NCBI RefSeq assembly: GCF_014648775.1
Contig: NZ_BMRT01000003.1
Location: forward strand, 434,001 to 498,000
Length of the DNA stretch: 64,000 bases
Direction of reading: 5' to 3'
From: Streptomyces abikoensis
Lineage (GTDB): Bacteria; Actinomycetota; Actinomycetes; Streptomycetales; Streptomycetaceae
Positions 6,522 through 15,132 of the stretch are shown here, piece after piece (the first letter of the stretch is position 1; each line of letters starts with the position of its first letter). Position numbers and translations under genes: made by a program. The notes under the pieces were generated by a model. That model worked only from the letters and a program-made list of their open reading frames with translations, searched no databases and was not told the DNA's origin.

Positions 6522-9182
6522 TCAGGCTCCGTCCGGGTCCTGTTCGTCCCGGGGGCAGTCGAACGTCCCGCCCGGCCCCCAGGTCCTCTGCTCCGTCCCG
6601 CTGTCGCGGTACCCGCACTCCAGCGACACCTCGGGGCCGTCGCGGGTGTCGTGGAGGATCAACAGCCGCTTGTCCACGGGCACCTTCCCGCCGTTGGCGA
6701 AGGCCAGCGCCCCCGTGGCGCCCTGGATGCCGGACGGTCCGCCGACCCCCTTCACGAGGTCCGACTCGACCATGCCCCGGGTGAGGAGGGAGGAATGCGA
6801 GTCCTGGTAGGCGGTGTTGACGGCCTTCGACAGCACCTGCAGCGCGTCCCAGGCGAGCGGGGCCCGGCCGTCGTCGCTCCACCGGTCGTCGTCGCCGTAG
6901 GAATCGCGGTACGCCTGCCGGAAGCGCTCGCCCATGGCGTTGGCGGGATAGCCGTTCGGCAGGACGTGCGCGGCGTAGTAGAGCCGCACCTTGGGGTGGC
7001 GCTTGCTCGGCTGCTGGTCGTCGAGGACGACGCCGGTCAGGTCGTCGCCGCCGAGCACCGTCAGCCCGTCGTTGCACGACGTGCCCCCGTCGAACTCGTC
7101 GAGGAACGCGGCGAATTCGTTCTGCCGCGCGGCCCAGTAGAGCACCGTGCGCGGGTCCTCCTTGATCCGCGCGCACACCGTCCGGGCCATGTCCGACAGG
7201 GAACGCGCCCACTCCGTGCGGTCGTTCGGGGGATCACGCCGATCGGACGGTTTGCCGGGGTTGGGTGTGTACCAGATGGTGCGGGCGTCGGGGAACGCCG
7301 CGACGAACCGTCTGCTCAGGTTGTCGCTGTAGGTGTCCTCCGGGTCGGCCACGACCACCGCCCGGCGGGCCGGGGCGCAGCGGCCGGGCGCGGTCTCCAC
7401 GAGGTTGCCGTAACGGGCGAAGGCCGCCGCGATCCGGGCCTCGCGCCGGTTGTCGGGGGCCACCTGCCGGTAGAGGTCGCTGCGCTGCATCGCCTCGGCC
7501 GTCGCCACGGTGCCGACCATCGGCACGTTGGCGGCCGCGAGGACGTCACGGGCCTTGAGGGTGTCCGGGCGGCTCTGGGCCAGCCCGACCACGCCCATGA
7601 TCTGCTGGGCGCCGGACGGTTCGGCCCGGATCTCCCGCGCCAGCCGCTCGGCCACCTCGGGCGCCTTGGAGAAGCGCATCCCCGCGTCCTCGACCCTGAC
7701 CTTCAGCCAGACCTTGTCGTTCACCCTGGCCGCCTCGCCGTTGAGCTCCCCCTGGGCCAGGGCGATGCCGCGCAGTTCGGGGATGGCGCCGCTGTAGATG
7801 CCGTCCTTCCAGGTGTCGGCGAGGGCGGGCACCCCCAGGTAGACCACGGTGCGGACCATCGCGTGGTTCACCCGGGCGGCCACGTCGGCGAGGTCGTTCT
7901 GGTTCTTGATCGTGTCGAGGGCCTCCTGGTACACCACCTTGGGGCTCCGGCCGGTGGTCTTGCCCGGCGGGGCCGACTTCGCCTCGGGGACGGTGGCGCC
8001 GAGGCACCGGGTGTTCGCCGGCCGGGGGAACAAGAGCACGACGCCGTAGGCGAGGAGCGACAGCACCAGGACGCCCGCCAGCGCGAGTCCCAGGGCCTCC
8101 CAGCGCGGCGCGGCGGCGGAGGGCGCCCCGCCGTCGAGGCAGATCTCCGGGCGGCTGTCGAAGAAGCTGTCGGCCTCCTCGTCGGTCCCGGCGCCGTGGG
8201 GCGGTACGGCCACGTGGACGGACCGGCCCCGGCCCCTGCTCTGGCCGGGCGTCCAGGAGTCGATGGTGCTGGTGGCCGTCGCGAAGGACTGGGGCGCCTC
8301 CCTCCCGTCCTGATAGCCCACGGCCAGCAGGGCCACGGCCGTGCTCCCGGTCAGCTCGACGGCCCTCGGGAAGCCCTCGACCACGCTCTCGGTGAGCGAA
8401 CCGGCCGCGCCCGCCTTGGGGAGGACCAGGACGAAGCGGGTGCGGCGCCGCCGGACCCACGGCGAGAGGCGGCGGCGCCCCACCGCGTCCTCCAGATCGC
8501 CGAGCAGCGCGCACAGCAGCGCGTCGGCCTTGCGGCCGGTCACCTTCTCGTGCTGCCCGAAGAAGTCGCCGCGCCCGGCGGGGAGCCCCGCCCAGTCCCG
8601 GAACCAGCCGCCTTCGCCCATCATGCGGCGCCGCTGCCGCCGCCCGTACAGCCAGCGCGGCAGCACCTCGAACAGCGGCCGCAGGGGCTGCCACACCCAG
8701 GACGGCATGCCGGGGACGTCGGCGAGGCTGATGGCGCGCAGGGCCCTGAGGACGACCGAGCTCTTGCGCCGCTCCTCGAAGCACTTGTCGCGCAGGTCCC
8801 GGGCGCGTACGTCCGGATCCCGCTCCCCGGAGCGGGCCTCGGCGAAGGCCCGCACGAGGTGGTAGCGCGGCAGCCGCAGCCGCCCGAACCCCTCGGGCAG
8901 GTTGCCCAGCAGGCCCTGCTCGATCTGCTCGAAGACGTCCGGGCCCTGGGTCCCTGTCCCGGATAACTCCAGGACCCGGGCGTACGGGACGAGCGCGCGC
9001 CCTTGCACCCGCAGCCGTCCGCACTCCCCCGTGGCGATCCGCGCCGCCACCCCCGGATCGCCCTGCGGCATGAGCACGATCCTGGCGGAGGGTCCCCGCC
9101 GCTTCGGCGGCGCCACGACGAACCTTTCGAACGCCGCGATGAAGTCGCCCACGGACGGCAGCGATGGAATCGGCGAGGACAT
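6522..9182 (-). CDS. Membrane receptor-like protein: cytoplasmic domain, one TM segment, extracellular type-1 periplasmic-binding domain (copy B)
   Basis: 886 residues, paralogous over its whole length to the gene at 3608-6280. Both begin with a PxxPSLPSVGDF-like segment and share WVRRRRTRFVLVLPKAG, a membrane segment near 362-384 (LALAGVLVLSLLAYGVVLLF), QIMGVVGLAQSRPDTLKARD and LYRQVAPDNRREARIAAAFA. As in copy A, the Walker-like region (ARIVLMPQGDPGVAARIATG) lacks the P-loop Lys. Codon 73 (8964-8966 on the plus strand) is TTA, so translation may depend on the bldA tRNA; copy A has no TTA that I could find. ATG start with a GGGGGTGAAGCC leader. The two probably act as related sensors, but their partner is unknown. 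Confidence 0.8.
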   Translation of the reverse strand: MSSPIPSLPSVGDFIAAFERFVVAPPKRRGPSARIVLMPQGDPGVAARIATGECGRLRVQGRALVPYARVLELSGTGTQGPDVFEQIEQGLLGNLPEGFGRLRLPRYHLVRAFAEARSGERDPDVRARDLRDKCFEERRKSSVVLRALRAISLADVPGMPSWVWQPLRPLFEVLPRWLYGRRQRRRMMGEGGWFRDWAGLPAGRGDFFGQHEKVTGRKADALLCALLGDLEDAVGRRRLSPWVRRRRTRFVLVLPKAGAAGSLTESVVEGFPRAVELTGSTAVALLAVGYQDGREAPQSFATATSTIDSWTPGQSRGRGRSVHVAVPPHGAGTDEEADSFFDSRPEICLDGGAPSAAAPRWEALGLALAGVLVLSLLAYGVVLLFPRPANTRCLGATVPEAKSAPPGKTTGRSPKVVYQEALDTIKNQNDLADVAARVNHAMVRTVVYLGVPALADTWKDGIYSGAIPELRGIALAQGELNGEAARVNDKVWLKVRVEDAGMRFSKAPEVAERLAREIRAEPSGAQQIMGVVGLAQSRPDTLKARDVLAAANVPMVGTVATAEAMQRSDLYRQVAPDNRREARIAAAFARYGNLVETAPGRCAPARRAVVVADPEDTYSDNLSRRFVAAFPDARTIWYTPNPGKPSDRRDPPNDRTEWARSLSDMARTVCARIKEDPRTVLYWAARQNEFAAFLDEFDGGTSCNDGLTVLGGDDLTGVVLDDQQPSKRHPKVRLYYAAHVLPNGYPANAMGERFRQAYRDSYGDDDRWSDDGRAPLAWDALQVLSKAVNTAYQDSHSSLLTRGMVESDLVKGVGGPSGIQGATGALAFANGGKVPVDKRLLILHDTRDGPEVSLECGYRDSGTEQRTWGPGGTFDCPRDEQDPDGA

Positions 9183-9277
9183 GGCTTCACCCCCGGCGGC
9201 CCGGAAACCGGACCGGCACGTTCATTCACAACGTCGCGCGACCGCGCGGTGAACAGCAGGGCGAGCGCCCCGGAGTG

Positions 9278-9309
9278 CATCATCCTCAGCGCTCCCGAAC
9301 AGCGCCACC
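9278..9309 (-). promoter_or_regulatory. Upstream element shared by the two receptor-like genes (copy B)
   Basis: The minus strand reads GGTGGCGC, four bases, then CGGGAGCGCTGAGGATGATG, matching the block upstream of copy A at equal spacing. It overlaps only the 3' neighbourhood of the GH5 gene and is non-coding, so conservation here suggests regulation. No consensus -35/-10 pair is obvious. Confidence 0.55.
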
Positions 9310-9317
9310 ACTCCTCG

Positions 9318-10766
9318 TCACCTCACAGCGTGTCCCGCCGTGGCCATGACCGTGACCGGGCCCGCCGCCCTTCCCGTCGCGTACAGGAACACCGTGCCGC
9401 GCCGGCCCGGCCGCACGGTTCCGCCGCTGGTCCGGGCCGGTCCGGTGACGGTGACGCGCCAGCCCCGGGGGTCGGGCGGCAGGGAGAGCTCGCTGGTTCC
9501 TCCGGGCGAGGGCAGATAGGTGAGCCGGTAGGAGCGCGCGCCGGGCTCGTACGCCTCGGCGCGGGGCGTACCGGCCACAGCAGGGGCGTACGGGCGGGCC
9601 GTGCGCTCCTTGTTGGGGCGGAAGCGCCCTTGCCGGTCCATGGCGCAGTACGTCTCCCCGTAGCACCACTGCCAGCTCGCCCACCCGGACGCGTAGCGCC
9701 CGATGGAGGCGATGGCGTCCTCGTAGAACCGGCCCATGTTCGGCAGCGAGCTGTCGAGCGGGCCCCACTCCCCCACCACCACGGGCACGCGCTGCTCGCG
9801 CGGGTAGTGGACGACGGCCGCCTCGTAGGCCTCCAGCCAGCCGGACGCGGGATCGTAGTCCCGGCCCAGCTCCATCGCGGCGTTGTAGAAGTGCGGCGCG
9901 TAGACGATCTTCGGGTCGGCCACCCGGCCCAGGCCGGTGGGCTTGCCCTCGCCCGCCGCCGGGGTGGGCTCGATGAAGATCCAGTGCTTCCCGTCCACCT
10001 CGCGGATCGCCCGCGCGAGGCGCCGGTACATGGGGGTGACCTGGGTGGCCTCGATGCGGCGGGCGGCCGTGAACAGGTCCTCGCCGGGGCGCATCCGGCC
10101 CATGGGCTCGTTGATCAGGTCATAGCCCAGGACGGCGGGGTGGCCGGCGAGGCGGCCGGCCAGGACCCGCCACATCCGCTCCTGGGCGAGGCGCAGGTCG
10201 GCGTCCTCGTAGAGGTGCTCGAAGGCGGCCTGGACGGCCGGTTCGAAGTACTCGGCGAACCAGTCGTCGGGGTGCTGCCGGTAGGGCAGCCCGTCGGTGC
10301 GGGTGGCCCACGCCGGGATGCCCCGGTGGCCGCCGAAGGCCGGTCCGTAGACGTCCTGGTGGGCGTCGATCAGCACCCGGACCCGGTACTTCGCCGCCCA
10401 GGCCAGGACGCGTTCGATCTTCCGCAGATACGTTTCGCTGTATGCGCCGCGCCGGGGTTCCAGGTCGTCCCAGAAGACCGCCAGCCGCGCGAAGTCGAAC
10501 CCCTTCCCCGCCATGTCGCGCAGCGAGCGCTCGGTGATGTCCTCCAGGGCGCGTTCGCCCCGGTGCTCCTTGTCCGCGAGGTTCCAGCCCCGCAGGGTGA
10601 GCGCCCGGCCGTGCTCGTCGGTCAGCGGGGGAATGCCGGGGCCGGGGCCGGGGCGAGCGTGAGCCTCGGCGGCTCCGGCAGCTCCGGCGGCTCCGGGCGT
10701 GAGAAGGGTCAGGAGACAGGTGATCGCGGCAAGGAACGCCGCCGTGCGCGAGCGTCTCTTCGGCAT
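9318..10766 (-). CDS. Secreted glycoside hydrolase family 5 (endoglycoceramidase/cellulase-like)
   Basis: 482 residues. An N-terminal signal peptide (KRRSR then AAFLAAITCLLTLLTPGAAGA) predicts secretion. A GH5 TIM barrel follows: LRGWNLADKEH, FDFARLAVFWDDLEP, VLIDAHQDVYGPAFGG, LINEP with the predicted acid/base Glu220, APHFYN, and VVVGEWG with the predicted nucleophile Glu333. A C-terminal beta domain (about 400-480) resembles that of endoglycoceramidase-like GH5 enzymes. The HQDVYGP segment favours the glycosphingolipid/flavonoid-glycosidase branch over true cellulases, but the substrate is not certain. It lies seven bases downstream of the alcohol dehydrogenase gene, so the two probably form an operon. 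Confidence 0.85.
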   Translation of the reverse strand: MPKRRSRTAAFLAAITCLLTLLTPGAAGAAGAAEAHARPGPGPGIPPLTDEHGRALTLRGWNLADKEHRGERALEDITERSLRDMAGKGFDFARLAVFWDDLEPRRGAYSETYLRKIERVLAWAAKYRVRVLIDAHQDVYGPAFGGHRGIPAWATRTDGLPYRQHPDDWFAEYFEPAVQAAFEHLYEDADLRLAQERMWRVLAGRLAGHPAVLGYDLINEPMGRMRPGEDLFTAARRIEATQVTPMYRRLARAIREVDGKHWIFIEPTPAAGEGKPTGLGRVADPKIVYAPHFYNAAMELGRDYDPASGWLEAYEAAVVHYPREQRVPVVVGEWGPLDSSLPNMGRFYEDAIASIGRYASGWASWQWCYGETYCAMDRQGRFRPNKERTARPYAPAVAGTPRAEAYEPGARSYRLTYLPSPGGTSELSLPPDPRGWRVTVTGPARTSGGTVRPGRRGTVFLYATGRAAGPVTVMATAGHAVR

Positions 10767-10773
10767 CCGCCGT

Positions 10774-11736
10774 TCATACCGTCAGCACGACCTTCCCGAA
10801 CAGATCGCCGCTGTTCATCTTTTCGAAGCCTTCACGCGCCCGGTCCAGGGGCAGCACCGTGTCGATCACCGGCCGGACGCCCGTGGCCGCGCAGAAGGCC
10901 AGCAGGTCCGCCAGCTCCTCCTTGGTGCCCATCGTCACGCCCGCGACGTGGAGTTCATGGAAGAAGATCCGTGTCAGCTCGGCCGCCGGGGGACGGTCGC
11001 CGCTGGTCGCGCCGGAGATCACCAGAGTGCCGCCGGGCCTGAGCGACTTGACCGAGTGCGACCAGGTGGCCGCGCCCACCGTCTCGACGACCACGTCCAC
11101 GCGGTGCGGCAGCCGCGCCCCCGGCTCGTACGCCGCCTCGGCGCCCAGCTCCACGGCGCGCTCGCGCTTGGCCGCGTCGCGGCTGGTCGCGAAGACCCGC
11201 AGCCCGGCCGCCGCGCCCAGCACGATCGCCGCCGTGGCCACCCCGCCGCCGGCGCCCTGCACCAGCACGCTCTGCCCGGGGCGCGCGCACGCCTTGGTGA
11301 ACAGCATCCGGTAGGCGGTCAGCCAGGCCGTGGGCAGACAGGTGGCCTCCTCGAAGGACAGCTCCTTCGGCTTGGGCAGCACGTTCCAGGAGGGCACGGC
11401 GACGCGCTCGGCGAAGGTGCCCTGATAGCGCTCGGTGAGGATCGAGCGCGGCTCGTCGGGCCCCACGCCGTGGCCGGTCTCGCCGATGACGGAGTGGAGG
11501 ACGACCTCGTTGCCCTGCTCGTCGACGCCCGCCGCGTCACAGCCGAGGATCATCGGCAGCGCGTCCTCGCCGATCCCCACGCCGCGCAGCGTCCACAGGT
11601 CGTGGTGGTTGAGCGAGGCGGCCTTGACGTTGACGATCGTCCAGCCGGGGCGTGCCACGGGCTCGGGGCGCTCCCCCAGCTCAAGGCCGTTCAGCGGCTG
11701 GTCGCGGTCGATGCGTGCGGCGTAGGCGGCGAACAT
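10774..11736 (-). CDS. Zinc-binding (medium-chain) alcohol dehydrogenase / quinone-oxidoreductase-like protein
   Basis: 320 residues of the medium-chain dehydrogenase/reductase family. The N-terminal GroES-like domain has SLNHHDLWTLRGVGIG and ILGCDAAGVDEQGNEV. The NAD(P)-binding Rossmann domain has VLVQGAGGGVATAAIVLG and a GGTLVISGATSG segment, and the C-terminus has VIDTVLPLDRAREGFEKM. It lacks the full four-cysteine structural zinc lobe, so it is closer to quinone oxidoreductase-like members than to classical zinc alcohol dehydrogenases. Cytoplasmic; the substrate is unknown. It is the first gene of a probable two-gene unit with the GH5 gene. Confidence 0.85.
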   Translation of the reverse strand: MFAAYAARIDRDQPLNGLELGERPEPVARPGWTIVNVKAASLNHHDLWTLRGVGIGEDALPMILGCDAAGVDEQGNEVVLHSVIGETGHGVGPDEPRSILTERYQGTFAERVAVPSWNVLPKPKELSFEEATCLPTAWLTAYRMLFTKACARPGQSVLVQGAGGGVATAAIVLGAAAGLRVFATSRDAAKRERAVELGAEAAYEPGARLPHRVDVVVETVGAATWSHSVKSLRPGGTLVISGATSGDRPPAAELTRIFFHELHVAGVTMGTKEELADLLAFCAATGVRPVIDTVLPLDRAREGFEKMNSGDLFGKVVLTV

Positions 11737-11914
11737 GAGCCGAACCTAGTGGCGGGGCGCGGCTGAGGAAACCACATGGCGCTGTGACACGCGCCGCGTC
11801 GTGACCGGGTGCGCGGTGTCTTGACCGGGGGCCGACCGGACTGTTGGCTTCCTCCGCGCACTCCACGCGCATACGCGCGTATCCGCGAGGCGCGACCACG
11901 CGAGGGGGAACACC

Positions 11915-13258
11915 ATGCGACGTTCCGGACGCGCCACCGTCACGGCCGCGTTACTCGTCGGCTGCACCGCCGTCCTGCCCCTGACCGGCGCCGATACGGC
12001 GGGCGCCGCATCGCCGGGCGCCCACGCCCGCGTCGAGCGGGTGAACACCGCCTCCGACGGCGCCCAGGCGAACGCCGAGAGCATCGGCGCGAAGATCAGC
12101 GCGGACGGCCGTTTCGTCACCTTCGAGACCGGCGCCACGAACCTCGTGCCCGGCGCCACCGAGTCGATGCGCCGCGTCTATGTGAAGGACCTGCGCACCG
12201 GCCGCACCGAGCCGGCCAGTGTCGCCTCCGACGGTACCCCCGCCGACAGGTCGTCGTGGACGACCTCGATCAGCGGTGACGGCAGGTACGTCGCCTTCGA
12301 CTCCGAGGCCAAGAACCTGGCCCCGCACCGCAATCCGGGCGACTACTACGACGTGTTCGTCCACGACCGGGTCACGGGCCGCACCGAGGTGCTCGTCGAG
12401 AACAAGGGCACGAAGCCCGCGCACAGTTCGGCCCCGTCCATCAGCGCCGACGGCCGCTACGTCGCCTTCTCCTCCGACCGGGACGACCTGGTGCCCGGTG
12501 ACACCAACGGCCGCACGGACGTGTTCGTCCGCGACCGCCTGCGCGGCATCACGAAACGGGTGAGCGTCACGAGCGACGGCGCCCAGGCCGACGGCTTCTC
12601 CGTCTCCCCCGAGATCAGCGCGGACGGCGGCAAGGTCGCCTTCCTGAGCATGTCCGACCTGGTCACGCCGCCCGGCGGGGAGAAGGCGCTGCAACGGCCG
12701 CGCGCCCGGGGCCTGTACGTCCACGACCTGCGCACCGGCCGCGTCCAGCGCGGCGCCCCGTCCCGCGACGGCGGGGGCGTGGCGGTCGACGGCGACTTCG
12801 CGCTGAGCCCCGACGGCCGGTACTCGCTCTTCTCCTCCGCCTCCGACGCCGTGGTGGAGAACGACACCAACGGCAAGGCCGACGTCTTCGCCACGGACCT
12901 GCTCACCGGCGTCACCCGGCGCGTCAGCGTCGCGGCCGACGGCTCGCAGGCCGACGACAGCGCGTACCGGGGCGGGGTCATGAGCGCCGACAACCGGCAC
13001 GTGTACTTCATGTCCCTGGCCGCCAACCTCGTGCCCGGTGACACCAACGGCGTCGAGGACGTCTTCGCCAAGGACCTCGTGACCGGCGCGGTCGAACGGG
13101 TCAGCGTCGCCGCCGACGGCTCCCAGGCCAACGGGTGGTCCAGCGGCCCGAGCGTCGACCTGGCCGGGCGCACGCTCGTCTTCGGCAGCGCCGCGGACAA
13201 CCTCGTGCCCGGCGACACCAACAAGGTGTACGACGCCTTCGTCCGCCGGCTCCGGTGA
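11915..13258 (+). CDS. Secreted TolB-like / WD40-like PD40 beta-propeller protein with TTA codon
   Basis: 447 residues. A signal peptide (residues 1-35, MRRSGRATVTAALLVGCTAV) is followed by about seven repeats of roughly 55 residues, such as ISADGRYVAFSSDRDDLVPG then DTNGRTDVFVRDRLRG, typical of PD40/TolB beta-propellers. The lipobox-like Cys in the signal peptide is not well placed, so secretion rather than lipidation is assumed. Codon 13 (11951-11953) is TTA, the rare codon read by the bldA tRNA, so expression is probably limited to differentiating cultures. A GAGGGGG ribosome site precedes the ATG. The propeller probably binds a protein or glycan partner; no enzymatic motif is visible. Confidence 0.82.
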   Translation: MRRSGRATVTAALLVGCTAVLPLTGADTAGAASPGAHARVERVNTASDGAQANAESIGAKISADGRFVTFETGATNLVPGATESMRRVYVKDLRTGRTEPASVASDGTPADRSSWTTSISGDGRYVAFDSEAKNLAPHRNPGDYYDVFVHDRVTGRTEVLVENKGTKPAHSSAPSISADGRYVAFSSDRDDLVPGDTNGRTDVFVRDRLRGITKRVSVTSDGAQADGFSVSPEISADGGKVAFLSMSDLVTPPGGEKALQRPRARGLYVHDLRTGRVQRGAPSRDGGGVAVDGDFALSPDGRYSLFSSASDAVVENDTNGKADVFATDLLTGVTRRVSVAADGSQADDSAYRGGVMSADNRHVYFMSLAANLVPGDTNGVEDVFAKDLVTGAVERVSVAADGSQANGWSSGPSVDLAGRTLVFGSAADNLVPGDTNKVYDAFVRRLR

Positions 13259-13273
13259 CGCGCCCATGACGAA

Positions 13274-13307
13274 GGGCCGGCCCGGACCCCACGGTCCGGA
13301 CCGGCCC
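13274..13307. terminator. Bidirectional terminator between convergent genes
   Basis: GGGCCGGCCCGGACC and GGTCCGGACCGGCCC form a hairpin with one mismatch and a CCAC loop. It lies between the propeller gene (+) and the malic enzyme gene (-). Confidence 0.75.
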
Positions 13308-13328
13308 TCCCCGTCAAGGCTCGGGGCG

Positions 13329-14543
13329 TCAGCGCCGCGCGACGCCGTCCGCCCGCGCCGCCGCGGCCACGGCGGCGGTGACCGCCGGGGCGACCCGCTC
13401 GTCGAACGGCGAGGGAATCACCTTGTCCGCGCTCAGCTCGTCCGCCACCACGGCGGCCAGCGCCTCGGCCGCCGCGATCTTCATGCCCTCCGTGATCCGC
13501 GACGCCCGCACCTGGAGGGCACCCGCGAAGATGCCGGGGAAGGCGAGGACGTTGTTGATCTGGTTGGGGAAGTCGCTGCGCCCGGTGGCGACGACGGCCG
13601 CGTACTTGTGGGCGACGTCCGGGTGGATCTCCGGGTTGGGGTTGGCCATCGCGAAGATCAGGCAGTTCTCGGCCATCTTCGCGACCGCCGGCTCCGGCAC
13701 CGTGCCGCCGGAGACGCCGATGAAGACGTCCGCACCGTCCAGCGCCACCTCCAACGGGCCCGTCAGACCGGCCTTGTTGGTGAAGCCCGCCAGCTCGCGC
13801 TTGACGTCCGTCAGGTCGGTGCGGTCGCCGGAGACGATGCCCTTGCGGTCGCACACGGCCACGTCGCCGATGCCCGCCTCCACCAGGATCCGGGCGATGG
13901 CCACACCGGCCGCGCCCGCGCCCGAGATCACCGCGCGCAGCTCGCCGAGCGTACGGCCCGTCAGCCGCGCGGCGTTGCGCAGCGCTGCCAGGGTGACGAC
14001 GGCGGTGCCGTGCTGGTCGTCGTGGAAGACGGGGATGTCCACGCGCTCCTGGAGCCGGCGCTCGATCTCGAAGCAGCGCGGCGCGGAGATGTCCTCCAGG
14101 TTGATGCCGCCGAAGGAGGGCGCCATGCGGGCGACGGTGTCGATGAGTTCGTCGACGTCACGGCAGTCGAGGGCGATCGGGACCGCGTCCACGCCGCCGA
14201 ACTGCTTGAAGAGGATGGCCTTGCCCTCCATCACGGGCAGGGACGCCTCGGGGCCGATGTCCCCCAGGCCGAGCACCGCGCTGCCGTCCGTCACGACCGC
14301 GACGACCTGGGACTTCCAGGTGTAGTCGTACACCAGCTCCGGCTGTTCGGCGATGGCGCTGCACACCTTGGCGACCCCCGGCGTGTAGGCGAGGGACAGG
14401 TCGTCCTTCCCCCGGAGGGGAACGGTCGCCTGAACCGCCATCTTGCCGCCACGGTGCAGCGCGAAGGCCGGATCGAAGAACTCTGCGCGAGTCCCTTCGT
14501 CCGTGCCGTTGTCGCTGCGAGGATTCACGATCTCCGCTGCCAC
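13329..14543 (-). CDS. NAD(P)-dependent malic enzyme
   Basis: 404 residues. It catalyses oxidative decarboxylation of malate to pyruvate and CO2. The N-terminal malic domain has [20 protein letters not shown] and [20 protein letters not shown]. The metal/substrate region has [20 protein letters not shown] and [12 protein letters not shown], and the NAD-binding domain has [16 protein letters not shown]. The size fits the short bacterial type without a C-terminal phosphotransacetylase domain. I chose the GTG at 14543 ([10 protein letters not shown] follows) because the upstream extension is Arg/Pro-rich and unlike the family, and AAAGGGG precedes it. It is divergent from the amino-acid transporter, and a symmetric operator-like site lies between them. 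Confidence 0.92.
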   Translation of the reverse strand: MAAEIVNPRSDNGTDEGTRAEFFDPAFALHRGGKMAVQATVPLRGKDDLSLAYTPGVAKVCSAIAEQPELVYDYTWKSQVVAVVTDGSAVLGLGDIGPEASLPVMEGKAILFKQFGGVDAVPIALDCRDVDELIDTVARMAPSFGGINLEDISAPRCFEIERRLQERVDIPVFHDDQHGTAVVTLAALRNAARLTGRTLGELRAVISGAGAAGVAIARILVEAGIGDVAVCDRKGIVSGDRTDLTDVKRELAGFTNKAGLTGPLEVALDGADVFIGVSGGTVPEPAVAKMAENCLIFAMANPNPEIHPDVAHKYAAVVATGRSDFPNQINNVLAFPGIFAGALQVRASRITEGMKIAAAEALAAVVADELSADKVIPSPFDERVAPAVTAAVAAAARADGVARR

Positions 14544-15132
14544 TTTTCTTGACCCCTTTGTCGTAAGTGCAGATCGAGGGTAACCGCCTCTGGGTGTGGG
14601 AGGCGGGTCGGGCACATGTCCGAACCATGTCCGGACCCCGGACGGCGGATGACTTCCGTGCGACGGGGCGGTACGGACAAAGCGGGCGCGCCGCACATGC
14701 GCGCCCTGAGCCCCGGGTGAGGGGTGTAACTGGTCTTTCTACCGGAAGACCAGTACGGCCGACGAGTGAGTTCCGGGCCCCGGTGGCGTGAACCCGACAC
14801 GCGATCACGGCGGAAACGTGTCAACTGGTCCTGGACGCGCCAAGGTGTCCACGAAGTGAGACGCAGCGGGCGTGACCTGCGTCTCGCGCCAGGAAGCCGA
14901 TCAGAACAGACACAGCAGCCCAAGGGGTGCGAACCACCCGGTAACGAATGGGGATCACCCGTTATCCGATTTTGACATGGCTGGCCCCCCGAATGGGGCA
15001 GTCCGGATGGCAAGATGCGCAGACCGCACGAGGTCGCCTCGCACGAGGAAGTGTGCTGCGACTTCTTCCGTGGTTTCGCGTGATTGCCGAATTACCTGTC
15101 GTATACCCCCTCAACCGCAGGAGGAACGAGCA
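14544..15132. other. Divergent intergenic region, 589 bp, no gene found
   Basis: This space must hold the promoters for the malic enzyme (-) and the amino-acid importer (+). I see the split palindrome at 14729-14754, a hairpin with nine-base arms GAGACGCAG/CTGCGTCTC at 14858-14885, a TTGACA at 14972-14977 without a convincing -10, and a strong AGGAGG ribosome site at 15119-15124. No conserved small protein is apparent. Confidence 0.5.
14729..14754. promoter_or_regulatory. Split palindrome with DasR/GntR-like half-sites
   Basis: ACTGGTCTT and AAGACCAGT are perfect inverted repeats separated by eight bases. The outer octamers ACTGGTCT and AGACCAGT are exactly the two halves of the DasR consensus ACTGGTCTAGACCAGT, but held ten bases apart, about one helical turn. 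Binding by DasR or another GntR-family regulator is an inference; the spacing is not that of a standard dre site. Confidence 0.5.

Noticed and set aside
3593..9000. Long plus-strand open frames opposite the two receptor-like genes
   Set aside because: They mirror each other only because the real genes are paralogues on the other strand; the composition is typical of shadows and there are no ribosome sites.
14939..14969. GTAAC and GTTATC inverted elements resembling a GlnR box before the amino-acid importer
   Set aside because: The spacing and second half do not fit the GlnR consensus (GTnAC-n6-GAAAC); too weak to annotate.
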